In this document: piece after piece, positions 11,760-23,850 of the stretch | Layout of the letters: every line of letters starts with the position of its first letter | Numbering within the stretch: the stretch's first letter is position 1 | DNA from: Strigamia acuminata | Lineage: Eukaryota; Arthropoda; Chilopoda; Geophilomorpha; Linotaeniidae | DNA length: 60,000 bases | Assembly: GCA_949358305.1 (NCBI GenBank) | Contig: OX442318.1 | Span: 13,190,517-13,250,516 of the forward strand | Reading direction: 5' to 3' | Notes under the pieces: model-generated | Database searches by the model: none | Seen by the model: only the letters and a program-made list of their open reading frames with translations | What the model was told of the DNA's origin: nothing | Made by a program: the position numbers and the translations under genes

Positions 11760-11900
11760 ATCATACCGCCCCGTTTATTAGCCCGGGTTCATTAAGGCGC
11801 CGGCCCCGTTTTTGCACCGGACAGTCATCAGCGATTTATGGAACTGGCGCCGGCCCTGATTAAGCGCCGGGTCCCCATAAATCGCCAACTTTTTGCGAAA
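11760..11900. repeat. GCGCCGG-rich repeat, copy 1
   Basis: GC-rich motifs (AAGGCGCCGG, TAAGCGCCGGG, GCGCCGGCCC) recur at about 25-50 bp spacing inside AT-rich DNA. A second, longer copy lies at 16262-16500. The pattern resembles subterminal repeats of a DNA transposon; no terminal repeats were identified. Confidence 0.5.
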
Positions 11901-12079
11901 AATTGGTAACTTTTGCAGAAATTTCTTTACATTCCATTTGTTGAAAATAAATGTAATAAATATTGATTTCTGCTTGATTTCAGACAAAATTCATAAAAAA
12001 GTTTTGCTCTGGATCTACCTACGAGTATGACACTTGTTTGACAAGGCATATTGACTTTTTATTGTTAAATACAAAGAAA

Positions 12080-15000
12080 TCGAATTAATCCAGACACACA
12101 GCCTCTGACAACTCGTTAGTCGCCATCATTGCCACCGTCATCAACATTATCTACAAGTGCAACAAGAGGCAGTTCTACAATTAGTAGGGGTCCCATTTAT
12201 TGGTCCACTAAATTTCCTTGGATTTCCACTGAAAATAAACTAATTCTTCCACTTACTGAAATTTCCACTAACGCTCCTTTTTTGTTCCACCAAATTTGTA
12301 CACTAAAAAAAAACTAAATCTTCCACTAAAATCAAATTAGGGGAGAAAAAACTAATATTACCACTACTACTTGTATATTTTTTTTTGTGCAGCAGCTGTG
12401 CAAACGTTTGGCTAACGTCGAGGACGACCAACCCTTCCTCGCATGGTCTACGAGCGCCCCAACAGTCGCCCGCTCCCGCAACCTAGTCCCCGCCAAGGCC
12501 CGAGTCCTAGTCCCCAGTCCCCAGTTGGTTGTACTGCTCAATATACAAGAATAAGTTTCTTCAGCCCACTTCTGGTGACAAAATTGTACGACGGCGGCCA
12601 CATCTCGCCGGGCGAAGGCTGGTTCGTCCGGGGCGCATTCGTCGCGTGTCTTCCCGTTTGTCGACTCCCGCCAGTCCTAGTCACGTGTCGGGACCCAGTC
12701 CCAACAAGACCTCGCCGGCCGCAACATCTTCATGGACGACTATGGCCACGCGAATGTCCACAACGACACACCACCCTCGTTTGTTGACCTCTGCCGCTCC
12801 TCGATGAGCCGGTGGACTCCCCAATTGTTGGAAGCTACGCAAAGCGCTGCAGCAATTGGGGAGTCTAGCGATCACGCCGTGGATTATCGGGGAGCGGCGG
12901 GAGTCGACGAACGAGGGTGGTGTGTCGGCGTGGACATCCGCGTGGCCAATGAAGATGGACCCGATGTGCATGCTGAAGGCGATGTTGCGGCCGGCGAGTG
13001 GTCCCGAGGTCTAGTTGGGATGAGGGAACTTGTTCTTGTCCTATGATTGAGCAGTACCTAAGTAGAACGTGCCTTTGGGCGAGAAAAGGAAGCAAGGTAG
13101 ACCATCGAAAGCCAGGAAGGCCTTCCTTTTGTAATAAAAAAAATTAGTAGAAATAGTGGATGTACTTAGTTTTTTATAGTGGGGAAAGTCAGTAGTGGGA
13201 AATTTAGTTTTTTTTTAGTGTATAAATTTAGTGGAACCAAAAAGGAGCGTTAGTGGAAATTTCAGGAAGTGGGAGAATTAGTTTTTTTTTAGTGGAAATC
13301 CAAGGAATTTTAGTGGAGCAATAATATATACCCAATTAGTAGCAACAGGATCACATCGTGTTTTTTAGCCATTAGCTTCAGCGCAGCACGGTCAAAATAT
13401 TGCCTTCTCATCTCATCAATTTGCAAAACCACTACTAACGACCTCAAAGATTCGATTTTTAACAAATCCTCGATCCCCGACGGCCCCAACAAGTTGCATT
13501 CAATAATTTCCAACTTCTGAGTATCCGCTCTGGACTGGCAGATCTGAACAAACGAGGAAAAAAATTCATAGCGACACGGCAGGCCACCGACAAATCACCG
13601 GAATCCGGCGGGGCCAGTCGCGAATAACTCTTCTTCGTCATCACGTCAGCCAACTCGCGCGCAATTTTATTACTGAAGCTGGAGCAACGGACCAGGCTGA
13701 GTTTCTCCAGGTTGGGACATATGGCCAACAGCTCGAACAAATAACCGGAGGTAACCCAACGGTCGATGGGATCGGTTATGAAACCGCAATTCGCGCAAAC
13801 AAACGCTATGTTCAAGTCCGAGTCAAAACGCATGTCGGCCTTCAAGGCATTCAACTGCTTGAATTTTGTCAAACTCTGCAGCATTTTTAGGATGAACATA
13901 TTCGGAGCGATTTGGATTGTGCTAACTTGAGGACACGCGAGCGCGCCCATTTCCAGCTTCTCCTCAATGTGGTCGTCAGGGTGCCACAAAACCAGCGTTT
14001 TCAAATTGTTTGGCAGCGGTGGAGCGTCGGTCGGCAGCAGCGCGTTGAGCCACTTGGAATGGTAAGTGTCCAAATATGTGATCAATTTCATCCTGTTGAA
14101 TATCAAGAGGTAGCATTCCATTGAAAGTTCGTTGCTAAGCGCGACCGTTTGCAAGGTTTTGCAGAGCGTGGAGTTTTGTGAGCAAAGTTTCTGTACAAAA
14201 TGTTCCGTTGCTAGAAAGGCCCTAAGCTCAGTGAGTGGCAGCCGAGCGATGTAGGTCGGCGCGTCGTCTTCAACGATGTTTAACTAAATATCTAGTACAC
14301 GGAGATTTGGCAAAGTCTGGCATATTTGTTTGCAAGTTGTGGTGGTCAGTGTATATCCTTCGGGTAGTTGTAACACCATCAGATTCTGCACGAATAGATA
14401 CAATTTGTAAAATTAAAACAAATTTTTTGTAAAGATGTTTTATGGATTTAACAAATAAAAATTAAAACAAATTTTTTTTATGAACGTCTTCTGGATTTAA
14501 CAAATACAAATTTCTCATACACAAAATGTGTTTACTATTCAATAAAACATTTTTTGTACGAAGAAATGTATTTTTTTTGCAATTTTCGTTAGAAAATGCA
14601 ACTTTTTGTATAAAAATACACTTTTCTGTTAATACATATTACATAATATTCAGACCAACATTTAGTAACGTAATAATTTGTTGTCTTTTACGATTATTCC
14701 CATCACTGTGTGCGGACACTTCTCTTCGCCTACTCACCTTCAACTTGTGGCCACAAACCCTAAGCAAAAAATCCAAATCAAAACTTAAACTCAGACGCAG
14801 CAACTTCAGTTCTTTCTGCTCTTTCTCTACAAATAGAGCGACGTCCCACGCTCCTCGCTCGCAAACACTGTTGTCCCAAAACTTCTCGTGCCAGTGCGTC
14901 AACACATTCAGCAAATCTGCACGAACATTACGAGCTAAATCACACAATTCCAGAGATTAATAATTCCAAAAAAATAATAATTCCAAAAAAAGAATTCGCA

Positions 15001-15248
15001 ACGTCAAGAATCACCGCGAATTTCCCGATATCCCGCCCGGCCTGTCCAGCAAAGACTTCATCGAAGTAATCCATTAATTCCAGTGTGGTAGTCACTCGAT
15101 CTTCCTCTATTTCTTCAACAGGCCGTTGAATAAGACTCCCGAAAAGAGTTTTAATAGACATATCCTTTAATGATTGCATTTTCGATCCTGTGGCGATGTT
15201 CCGACGTGAGATTTTGATCTTGGTCGGGCAGTTATGAATTTCAAACAA
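12080..15248 (-). pseudogene. LRR gene, copy A, broken and interrupted by a foldback transposon
   Basis: Diverged duplicate of the intact gene at 17503-19863. Exon A' starts at 15248 (MFEIHNCPTKIKISRR) but has lost the segment before the first intron. Exon B' is at about 14947-14740 and still ends in a GTGAGT donor. Exon C' runs from about 14390 down (LVLWHPDDHIEEKLEMGAL; RWVTSGYLFELLAICPNLEKLSL). The frame shifts near 13520, before NLLGPSGIEDLLKI. The 1146 bp transposon then splits the last coding part, whose end reappears at about 12178-12118. Several independent lesions make it non-functional as a full-length protein. Confidence 0.75.
12188..13333. mobile_element. Foldback DNA transposon, Mutator-like, 1146 bp with 9-bp target duplication
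   Basis: The whole element is a long imperfect palindrome. The left edge GGGTCCCATTTATTGGTCC pairs with the right edge ending ATAATATATACCC; the outer 150-170 bp (CCTTGGATTTCCACT, GAAATTTCCACTAACGCTCC, ACACTAAAAAAAAAC) match closely in inverted orientation. The GC-rich interior is palindromic as well, centred near 12840 (GACTCCCCAATTG ... CAATTGGGGAGTC). The left arm is longer. AATTAGTAG flanks both sides (12179-12187 and 13334-13342), a 9-bp duplication typical of Mutator-like elements and of Foldback elements. There is no transposase; interior GC-rich frames are mirror-image artefacts. It sits in an LRR pseudogene. Confidence 0.88.
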
Positions 15249-16260
15249 TGGTTACTGCAGCAACAGGTAAACAAACTTCGAAATGTTAAACAAACAATAA
15301 GCGGGGAATAATTCGTCCAAACTCAGCCATTTTGCTTCGGCAAAAATAAAACCAGAAACAATAAAAACGAGACAACCAAAAATGGCGATTGTTATAGCAA
15401 TTTTACCTGTTTAACATCTGCTTTGTTTACTCAAGAAGAGACATGAATTGCTAATGGAGGTTTGTGTGTGGTTTGTGTGTTTGATTTGCTCTGTAATGTA
15501 ATGGAATTTGAAGGAAGTGATGATGATGATGACGCTGAAAAGTGAAAAAGTTCCATTCTGTATCTGATTTAGAACAACGTCCAACACGTCGTCCAACTCG
15601 TGCGCAATTTTGTTACTGAAGCCGGAGCACTGCAAATGAACGAGATTCTCCAGTTTGGGACACTTGTCTAACAACTCGAACAAATAACCAGAACTAACTC
15701 AACGATCTGTGCTCTCATACGGGGAAAATTCTACCAATTTATCAAACCGCAAATCGCGCAAACAAACTCGATCGAACTCATCATTTTCCTCCGCTATTTC
15801 CACGTCCGAGTCATAACGCATGTCGACCTACAACTTCCACAACTGCTTAAATTTCGTCAAACTGTGCAGCAATTTGAGGGGGAAGATTTTCGGGGTTATG
15901 TCGATTCTGGATACTTTAGGACACGTGAGCGCGCCTATCTCTAGCTTCTCCTCAACGTCGTGAGGGAACAACAACACCAATACTCTCAGATTGTATTGCT
16001 GCGATGGCGAGCCGATCAGCTGCAGCGCTTTGAAAGTGTCCAAGTCGTCAATCGATTTCATCGTGTTCAATATCATGCAGAATCAGTCCATCGAAATTTG
16101 ATTGCTCAACTTGAACACTCGCAACATTTTGCCGAGTCTTTTGGATTTTCCATTAATGTGCATGCAAATGTTTCATGTATAAAATGTGTTGTGACGCTGC
16201 TATTACAGCGCCTCTAGTTTGCGCAATGAATAAACATCCACTTTGATGCAAATGTTTGGA
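15245..16260 (-). pseudogene. Array repeat R copy 2 plus LRR fragment, copy B
   Basis: Repeat R (15245-15540) is followed by short stretches of the LRR gene on the minus strand: FELLDKCPKLENLVHLQCSGFS near 15690-15590 (frame ends), the RACLRDLRF-like region near 15740-15770, and MKSIDDLDTFKALQLI ... EEKLEIGALTCPKVSRIDI at 16076-15828. The order and strand match the intact gene but large parts are missing and the frame is broken. It is a decayed partial copy. Confidence 0.65.
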
Positions 16261-16261
16261 C

Positions 16262-16500
16262 TTACCGTACCGCCCCGTTTAATAGCCCGGATTCATTAAG
16301 GCGCCGGCCAGTCATCAGCGATTTATAGAATTGGCACCAGTCCCGATTAAGCGCCGGCCTCCAAAAAAACGCCGACTTTTTGCGAAAAATTGGTGATTTT
16401 TGCAGAAAAATCACCATTCTTTGCCGATTTTTCGGTTATGTGCCGAGCCCAAATAAACGCCGGGCTTCAAATTAGCGCCGGGTGGGAAAGTGTGTGGAGT
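16262..16500. repeat. GCGCCGG-rich repeat, copy 2
   Basis: Longer version of the 11760-11900 repeat. TAAGCGCCGGC, AACGCCGACTT, AAACGCCGGGC and TTAGCGCCGGGTG occur in series. The rest of 16500-17500 has no gene; a segment near 16690-16730 and again 17390-17520 repeats the end of the LRR unit (GACAACTCGTTAG). Confidence 0.5.
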
Positions 16501-17502
16501 GACACTGGTCACCTTTGGGTGGCCAAGCGATCGCAAATGTTTAATTTTTTATGCAGAAAATGATGAAACTGATCTCTAACATTTACTGCCGCCATGTTTG
16601 CCACAGTGTTGAATAAATGCAAAATTTCTTTACAGTTCCATTTGTTGAAAATAAATATGATTAAATATTGATTTCAGACTCAGAAACTTGACAACTCGTT
16701 AGTCGCCATCATTGCCGTCATCATCTTCAAGTACATCATCGTGCGGGGATTGAAATTGTGGACCCACAATCTTTTGGTTACTACAATCCCAGAAAACTTG
16801 ATTTTTCGAAACCATTGTTTAAAGTAGACATACGATGTGACAAAGGTTTGTTCTGGATCTACTACCTAGTATACTCTGGTCAATCTCAAGAGTGCACCTC
16901 TTTCCCATTGGCCGAGCCTGATTACTTCCAACTGTGGACTGTGTTCTACCACTAGGAAAAGTAGTTTTGTTCTGTTTTTAATTTGTTTGATTATTATAAT
17001 AATTGAAATGAAGTAAATTTGTTTTGTTTTGTATTGTTAATAAGGCTTTTTAATAAGGCTTTTTACTTACCGCTGGGTGTAGCTCTACGCGCATGCGCGT
17101 AGCAGCAAATGAGTGGCAAAGACAATGAGCCACAACAACAATGGTAGGATTGACTAAAATTAATTTATTAATTTATTTATTCGATAATTTAAAACGTTTT
17201 TTCCAGTTACTTTGGAAAACCAATCTTACATTCGTTTATTTAAAAAAAAATGGAACATCGCTTTTATTTTTGTTTAGTTTATTGGTTGCTTTGCCACTGA
17301 TCGTCGTAATTCCAGCAAACTATCAACACGCAAACCGCACAAATAATCGCAATCAAACATCGCGTTTTCCTTCAAACATGAATTCACAAAAAAAATCCGT
17401 TCCGGATCTACACATGACACTTGTTTAACATGGCATATATTCACTTTTTATTTTTCAATACAAAAAAATCGAATCAATGCAGAAACAGCCACTGACAACT
17501 CG

Positions 17503-19863
17503 TTAGGCGCCATCATTGCCAACGCCAAGAATATTATCCACAAGTGCAAAATAGGCCGGGTCATCAAATCCTATCTGCAGCATCACACCGTGTTCTTTAG
17601 CCAGAAGCTGCAGCGCAGCAACGTCAAAATATTGCCTCCTCGTCTCATCAACGTACAAAATCACTAATAACTCCTTCAAAGAATCGATTTTTAACAAATC
17701 CTCAATCCCCGACGGCCCCAACAAGTCGCACCCATCAATTCCCAAAACTTTGAGTTTCCGGACCGGGCTGGCAAATCCGGATAGTACGGGCCGCAACAAA
17801 AAATCCATAGCGGCTCGAGCTACCGACAACCTACCGGAATCCCGCGGCGCCAGCCTCTTCTTCGCCATCAAATTGGCCAACTCGTGCGCAGTTTTGTTAC
17901 TGAACCCGGAGCAACGCTGCAGAAGGAGATTCTCCAGGTTGGGACACATGGCCAGAAACTCGAACAAATAACCGGAGGTGACCCAACGGTCGTTGAGATC
18001 GGTCAGGCCAAATTCATACAAGTTTTCGAACCGCAAATCGCGCAAGCAAGCTCGATCGAACGTATCGTTTTCCTCCGCTATTTTCAAGTCCGAGTCGTAG
18101 CGCATGTCGACCGTCAAGATGTGCAACTGCTTGAATTTCGCCAAACTCTGCAGCATTTTTAAGGTGAAAATATTCGGCATGATGTGGATTATGGTAACTA
18201 TTGGACACGTGAGCGCGGCTATCTCCAGCTCCTCCTCAATGTCGTCGTGAGGGTGCGCCAACATCAGCATTCTCAGATTGTATTTCTGCGGTGGCAAAAG
18301 CGCTTTGAGCCACTTGGAATGCTGAGTGACCATGACTTTAATCAATTTCATCCTCTTCAATATCAAGCAGTAGCAGTCCATTGAAAGTTCGTTGCTAAAC
18401 GCGACCTTTTCCAAGGTTTTGCAGAGTGGGGATTCTTGTGAGCAAAGTTTTCGCACGAAATCCTCCGTTGTTCTAAAGGCCTTAAGATCGGTGAGCGGCA
18501 GCCGGGCGATGTAGGTCGCTGCGTCGTCTTCAACGTTGGTGGTAGACATATCGAGTACGTGTAGATTTGGCAAAGTCTGGCATATTTGTTTGGAGGTGTT
18601 GGTTGTCAGTGTACCATCGTCGGGCAGTACTAACTCCGTCAGATTCTGTGCGAATGGATAGAATAGTAGAATTAAGACAAAATCTTTGTAAGAATGTCAC
18701 GCACAGGAATGGCCTGTTGTATGTGCATGTCTATTGGATTTAACAATTGTGTGCATACAGATTTCTCTTCTACGGAATGGGTTTATTATTCAATAAAGCA
18801 TTTTTTGTATGAAAATTTGTCCTTTTATGCAATTTTTGTTAGAAAATGCAATTTTTGTTAGAAAATGCATGTTTTGTTAGAAAATGCAATTTTTGTTAGA
18901 AAATGCAATTTTTGTTAGAAAATGCAATTTTTGTTAGAAAATGCAATTTTTGTTAGAAAATGCAATTTTTGTTAGAAAATGCAATTTTTGTTAGAAAATG
19001 CAATTTTTGTTAGAAAATGCAATTTTTGTTAGAAAATGCAATTTTTGCCCACAAGATGCCATTTTGCACCTCAAAATGCTATTTTTGCACAACAAAAGCA
19101 TATTCCTGCTTGCAAATGTATTTTTTTGCACGAAAATACTCTTTTCAGTTAATATTATCAGACCAATTTTTAGTAACGTAATAATTTGTTATCTCTTCTG
19201 ACTATTCCTTCCCTCTTAACAATAATTTTAAATCCCATCACCGTATGTAGACATTTCTCTTCGCCTACTCACCTTCAACTTGTGGCGACAAACCCTAAGC
19301 AAAAAATCAAAATCAAAATTTGGACTCATAAACAGCAACTCCAGTTCTTTCTGCTCTTCGTGCACAAACGGAGCAACGTCCCACGCCTCTGGCAGGCGAA
19401 CACTTTTGTCCCAAAACTCCGAGTCATCCAACCTCATCAGCATATCTGCACGAACTTTACGAGCTAAATCAAACAATTTTATATTAATTATTACGAAAAA
19501 ATCCATAAAATCGTGACACTCACCTAGTATGTCCTCGGCTAAACCGGGTATGTAGTTATCACTCAGAAATCCGAACAGATTAGGAGGCCAAAGTAACTGA
19601 AAAAAAGAATTCGCAACGTCAAGAATCACCGCGAATTTCCCGGTATTCCGCCCGGCCTGTCCAGCAAAGACTTCATCGAAGTAATCCATTAATTCCAGTG
19701 TGGTAGTCACTCGATCGTCCTCCATTTCATCAACAGGCCGTTGAATAAGACTCCCGAAAAGAGTTTTAAGAGACATATCCTTTAATGATTGCATTTTCGA
19801 TCCTGTGGCGATGTTCCGACGTGAGATTTTGGTCTTGGTCGAGCAGTTCTGAATTTCAAACAA
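17503..19863 (-). CDS. Leucine-rich-repeat protein, intact copy, 3 exons
   Basis: Model on the minus strand: exon A 19863-19524 (donor GTGAGTG), exon B 19463-19273 (acceptor TTTGATTTAG, donor GTGAGTAGG), exon C 18645-17503 (acceptor ATTCGCACAG). Junctions keep the frame and give about 557 residues. The N-terminal 180 residues are helical and charged (MQSLKDMSLKTLFGSLIQR). From exon C on there are leucine-rich repeats: LTELVLPDDGTL, LPNLHVLDMSTTNVED, NLRMLMLAHPHDDIEEE, LRDLRFENLYEFGL, CPNLENLLLQRCSGFSNK, VRKLKVLGIDGCDLLGPSG, IDSLKELLVIL. There is no signal peptide or membrane segment, so it is probably cytosolic. It resembles the FBXL/ZYG11-type substrate adaptors of ubiquitin ligases in layout, but I see no F-box or VHL box, so function is open. 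A later ATG (MQSLKDMS) is an alternative start. Repeat R lies just upstream. Confidence 0.8.
18795..19060. repeat. 19-bp minisatellite in intron 2 of the LRR gene
   Basis: About a dozen almost perfect copies of ATGCAATTTTTGTTAGAAA between 18835 and 19040, with decayed copies on either side. The uniformity suggests recent expansion. The matching intron in copy A (about 14530-14640) has only two or three related units. Confidence 0.9.
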
Positions 19864-20544
19864 TGGTTACTGCAGCAACAGATAAACAAACTTCGAAATG
19901 TTAAACAAACAATAAGCGGGGAATAATTCGTCCAAACTCAGTTATTTGCTTCGGCAAAAATAAAACCAGAAACAATAAAAACGAAACAACCAAAAATGGC
20001 AATTGGTGTAGCATTTGTACCTGTTTAACACCGGCTTTGTTTACTCAAGAAAAGACATGAATTGCTAATGGAGGTTTGTGTGTGGTTTGTGTGTTTGAAT
20101 TGCTCTGTAATGTAATGGAATTTGAAGGAAGTGATGTGAAAAGGTTCAATTCTGCAATCTCATTTACAACAACGTCCTCACTTCGGCCAGCTAGTGCGCA
20201 ATTTTGTTACTGAAGCCGGAGCCCTGCAAAAGAACGAGATTCTCCAGTTGGGGACACATGTCTAACATCTCGATCAAATAACCAGAACTAACTCAACGAT
20301 CTGTGCTCTCATACAGGAAAAGTTCTACCAATTTATCAAACCGCAAATCGCGCAAACAAACTCGATCGAACGAATCATTTTGCTCCGCTATCACGACTGC
20401 GTCATAGTCCACGAAGACGTCCAAGATGCACAACTTCTTGAATTTGTCTAGGGTTAACGCGTGTTTTAATGAACACGTTGGAATTCGCTTCGTGCGAATT
20501 AAGCGATATCGCTTGGATGATTTATTCCAACGTGGATTTACCAC
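19860..20544 (-). pseudogene. Array repeat R copy 3 plus LRR fragment, copy D
   Basis: Repeat R (19860-20150) lies upstream of the intact gene and is followed by LRR gene remnants on the minus strand: around 20160-20280 (LVLLQGSGFSNKIA-like) and 20293-20450 (SFDRVCLRDLRFDKLVEL). It then stops, with unrelated sequence from about 20455. This is the truncated right end of the tandem array. Confidence 0.6.
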
Positions 20545-20848
20545 GTTAAATAAATGTGACTTGGCTTACAGTTGACTTGATCAGCGGGCATCGGTCCTCG
20601 ATCAATCCGATATAATAATAACGGCCTGAAAGGTGAGAAAAGTGATGCTCTTGCTGAAATGTTGTAACTGTAGTGTTAGTTTCCGGTCAGCTTCGGTCTT
20701 ATATACTGACCGGAAGTGACGTCATATGCAAATCATGATGATTATGCAGGCTCGCAGAAATAGGGGACTAGTTAATCTAGTCTATTTCTTCTATTAGCCC
20801 TGGTGGTAAGACTTGTAAACATAGTAAATCTTATTAATTTCACTTCAG
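20455..20848. other. Non-coding stretch with short palindromes
   Basis: No gene is visible. It contains small hairpins: GAATTCGCTTCGTGCGAATT (20479-20500 area) and TTCCGGTCAG ... CTGACCGGAA (near 20680-20715) around a TATATA box. It might be part of an unidentified transposon or LTR. The polypyrimidine stretch ending CACTTCAG at 20848 serves as the acceptor of the next exon. Confidence 0.4.
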
Positions 20849-22585
20849 GTGATTCGGAATCACCACAAGAACACACACAATGATGTGCCTCGTGGTGAAG
20901 ATATCATCGAAGTTCACGTTGTCAATAATTATGTCCAAACATTACAAGAAAGTTTTTCCTGCGACATAATATTTTTGTTGTGCGATATTGGCGGCAACAT
21001 TGGACTGTATTTCGGAATGTCTTGTTTAGCGCTTGTTGAAATATTCATTCACTGCGGCAAGTTATCGTTGATTAATATCAGAAAAACAACAAAGGTCAAT
21101 CCAGAGTTGAAAGAAAAAATTCTGACGGTTTATGGGGAAACGCAAAACCCGTCATCTCTTAACAAAAAACTGAAAATCATCTATTCGCTATTTCTGTTCT
21201 GCATTTCATTTTGTAAAATTTACAGTTTGATATCTTCATATTTTGATTATCCACTCTCGAAAACAGTTGCGCTGAAAAGAGATAATTATATTCACTTTCC
21301 ACTTATTGTCGATTATGGAGAAAATAAACGAATATCAACAGCTAAGATAAATTTAACTCAAAAGCTCAATACAACTTGCCGGAATTACCAACTTTTTGAC
21401 TTACTCCATGATTCATCTCAGTTCGCAAACAAGCCGCTGCAATTATGGAATACCTCTTCAAATTTTGAGCACTTTGAAGACTTCAGAAAATTGTTGAAGG
21501 TAAGCTAAATATTTAATAGTTACCAGAAAATATACATTGCAAAACCTGCATTCTTGAGGGTGATAAAAAAAAACTTGACAGAGCTTATGCCAATTTATCG
21601 CTTGTTGCAACGGAATTTGGAATATGCACAGCATTTAAGAAAGGTAGAAATTAAATAATCAATGCACAATTCCATTTTCAATTCCACTTGAAAATGGTTA
21701 CAGTTGATATGCCATTTTCTCCAAAGCAAAACCGGTTACTGCTTCTTGAATTTTCCGCAAGCGGTAAATGCAACGTCAATGGACAATTAAGATATCTGAC
21801 AGTTTGCATATTGTACGACTCCGATTTGGAGTGCATGCCCTAAAATGCAAGTTTGACCACATCAGGTGATCTATTTGGCTGCTTCTTTTTACGGCATGCC
21901 ATAAAAATCGAATTTCTGCTGAAAAAATTGTCGCACATTTTATCCGGTACGCCATTAGACTCACGGATTTAAGGCATGCCCTTTAAAGCAGGGTAGTACC
22001 ATGCTAGTACTAGTACAGTACAAAGTTTTAAAAATATTCTGTTTCACTTTAATGCATTTTATTAGAACTTCATTCTGCTGCAAAATCAATTTTATCATCC
22101 TAAACACCTTTTCTACGTCTACATTAACTGTTCTCATGAAATCGACATCTCCCGTCAAACGGTAATTTCTGTAACTTTTTATCATACAGTTGAATCTCAT
22201 TATAACAAACTGTAATGTAACAATATTTTTTTATAACGAATAAGAAAAAATGGCTCGGTTGGTTGGGTGGCCGAGAACACCATGATATAACCATTTTGAT
22301 ATAACTAACTACATGAGGTATTTAAAGACTCAATTCAAGATAGATCCTCGTAAAGACTGTCACTGTTCAGCAAGCTGTCATGAAACCATTTATTACCCTT
22401 CGATGACGTGTGTAGTAAAGGACAAAATTACAGGCATTTCTTACCGTATTGACAACAACATTCGAGAAATAATAGCAGAGCAAATAGTAACGTCCTTTGT
22501 AAAATTACTCTGTAACATTGGATCAATTATTGGTATTCTGACTGGTGTCTCAATATTTGCGATAGTCGAATATTTAATTTAATTA
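20849..22585 (+). pseudogene. Tandem DEG/ENaC channel gene, locus A, 5'-truncated and probably decayed
   Basis: Exon A1 (20849-21499, acceptor CACTTCAG, donor AAG|GTAAGC) encodes the end of one DEG/ENaC unit (CDIGGNIGLYFGMSCLALVE, second membrane helix with GxS filter motif). Then in the same frame comes the start of another (KKLKIIYSLFLFCISFCKIY, first membrane helix, then an ectodomain start ending LQLWNTSSNF). Near 21590-21645 the sequence reads ATEFGICTAFKKG, the family's GxCxxF motif, ending at GTAGAA, but the frame does not join without one base in an A run. The last exon (about 22313-22585) has the CHCSASC motif and a final helix with GVS. The cysteine-rich exons of both units and all 5' exons of unit 1 are not found. 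Sodium-channel-type membrane protein by family; probably a relic. Confidence 0.7.
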
Positions 22586-22689
22586 TAAACTAAATTTAAA
22601 ATAATTACAATTGAAAACATGGTGGAAAACAAATCATTCGTGGCAATCTACTTTCATCACTTACATACCAACAGAACTGATTTTTAAAT

Positions 22690-23850
22690 ACGAATGATGT
22701 TGCTAAGGCCTTTGACACACCCCCACGTGAATATGTCTCTAAAGTCCTTTCCGACCAGTCCATTGGCCATACTCCTCTCAAACTAGTCACCTCCTACCTC
22801 TCAGATCGTACTTTCCACATTTCCTATGACCCTCTTGCCTCCGACCACCCTTCTTCCCGTGGAGTCATCCAGGGCACAGTGGCTGGCCCTATGTTTTACA
22901 ACTCCCTGTCCAGTCCTATCCTTGATCTCCCTCTTACTTCTCGCATTCGCTCCTATGTTGACGACAACTTCCTAACCGAGTTAACTACTCGATCTGCCCC
23001 CCCCCCATCCCTTTTCCTCTGACTTATCCCTCCTATCTGATTGGTACTCGGCTCATGACATGTCCTTGAACCAAACCAAGGCCGGTTTCATCACTTTCGA
23101 TCGCCTCCGAGCCCGGGCTCCTTTCCCATCTCATTCGGTGACTGCCCTGGGCCTAGTGCTGGATCCCCACCTCATCTTCGCCCTTCACATCCTCAAAATC
23201 ACCAAATTCCTCTTGCGATCTATTTGTATTATCAGACATATCCGAAAGATTCTTACCCGTCGTGAACTTTACATCCAGACGAAAATCCACCCTACTATCT
23301 CCTACGCCTTTCCTATCTGGAACTCTTTCCCCCATCGCTTCAAAATCCCACTCAAGTCTACATACTACTGTGTATTTCAAGCGGCGTATAAGATCCCCCG
23401 CAGAACCCAACTCGCCCCTTATTGCAATGTTTACAAAATCCTCACATTGTCTAACCTCCTTTGTCTCAATGACCTATCCTCCCTTGCAGACGCCTTACGT
23501 GATCCTGGTCATCCGGCTGACTCGATCGCAGACTTCTACAATTCGAATGTGTCCACCTGGACTACTCGCCGCCACTCCTTTGAAGTTTCCACCCGGGTCT
23601 CCAGCTATAAAGCGAACACCTTTCCCTTCGGTTGCACCGCTGTATGGAACGATCTCCCACTTAATGTCCGTGAGACCGTTTATGACTGCTCCGCATCCCC
23701 TTGCCGTTCGCATTGCCGCCAATTTCATCGTCGTCTCCGAATGTATATACTGTCCACTCAATAGTCTTTAATTGTATTTATATTTTCCCTTGTAATTTGC
23801 TCCATTGGGGCCAGAGAACAATAAACAAACAAACAAACAAACAAATTACT
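22690..23850 (+). mobile_element. Non-LTR retrotransposon fragment (RT C-terminal part), 5' truncated
   Basis: Starts in the RT palm (NDVAKAFD, motif A region), continues through SRGVIQGTVAGPMFYN and the catalytic SYVDDN, then the thumb and C-terminal region, open from 23060 to 23764 (ends MYILSTQ). A frameshift occurs in a C run near 23000. The 3' end is a short (AAAC)n tail at 23820-23847, typical of LINE integration. A second copy of the same family is at 54.0-55.0 kb on the other strand. No first ORF or endonuclease remains. Confidence 0.85.

Noticed and set aside
12443-12971. GC-rich overlapping frames of 92-114 codons on both strands
   Set aside because: They mirror each other across the foldback palindrome; no conserved domain.
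16758-16955. 65-codon frame
   Set aside because: No similarity, no splice context, within repeat-unit debris.
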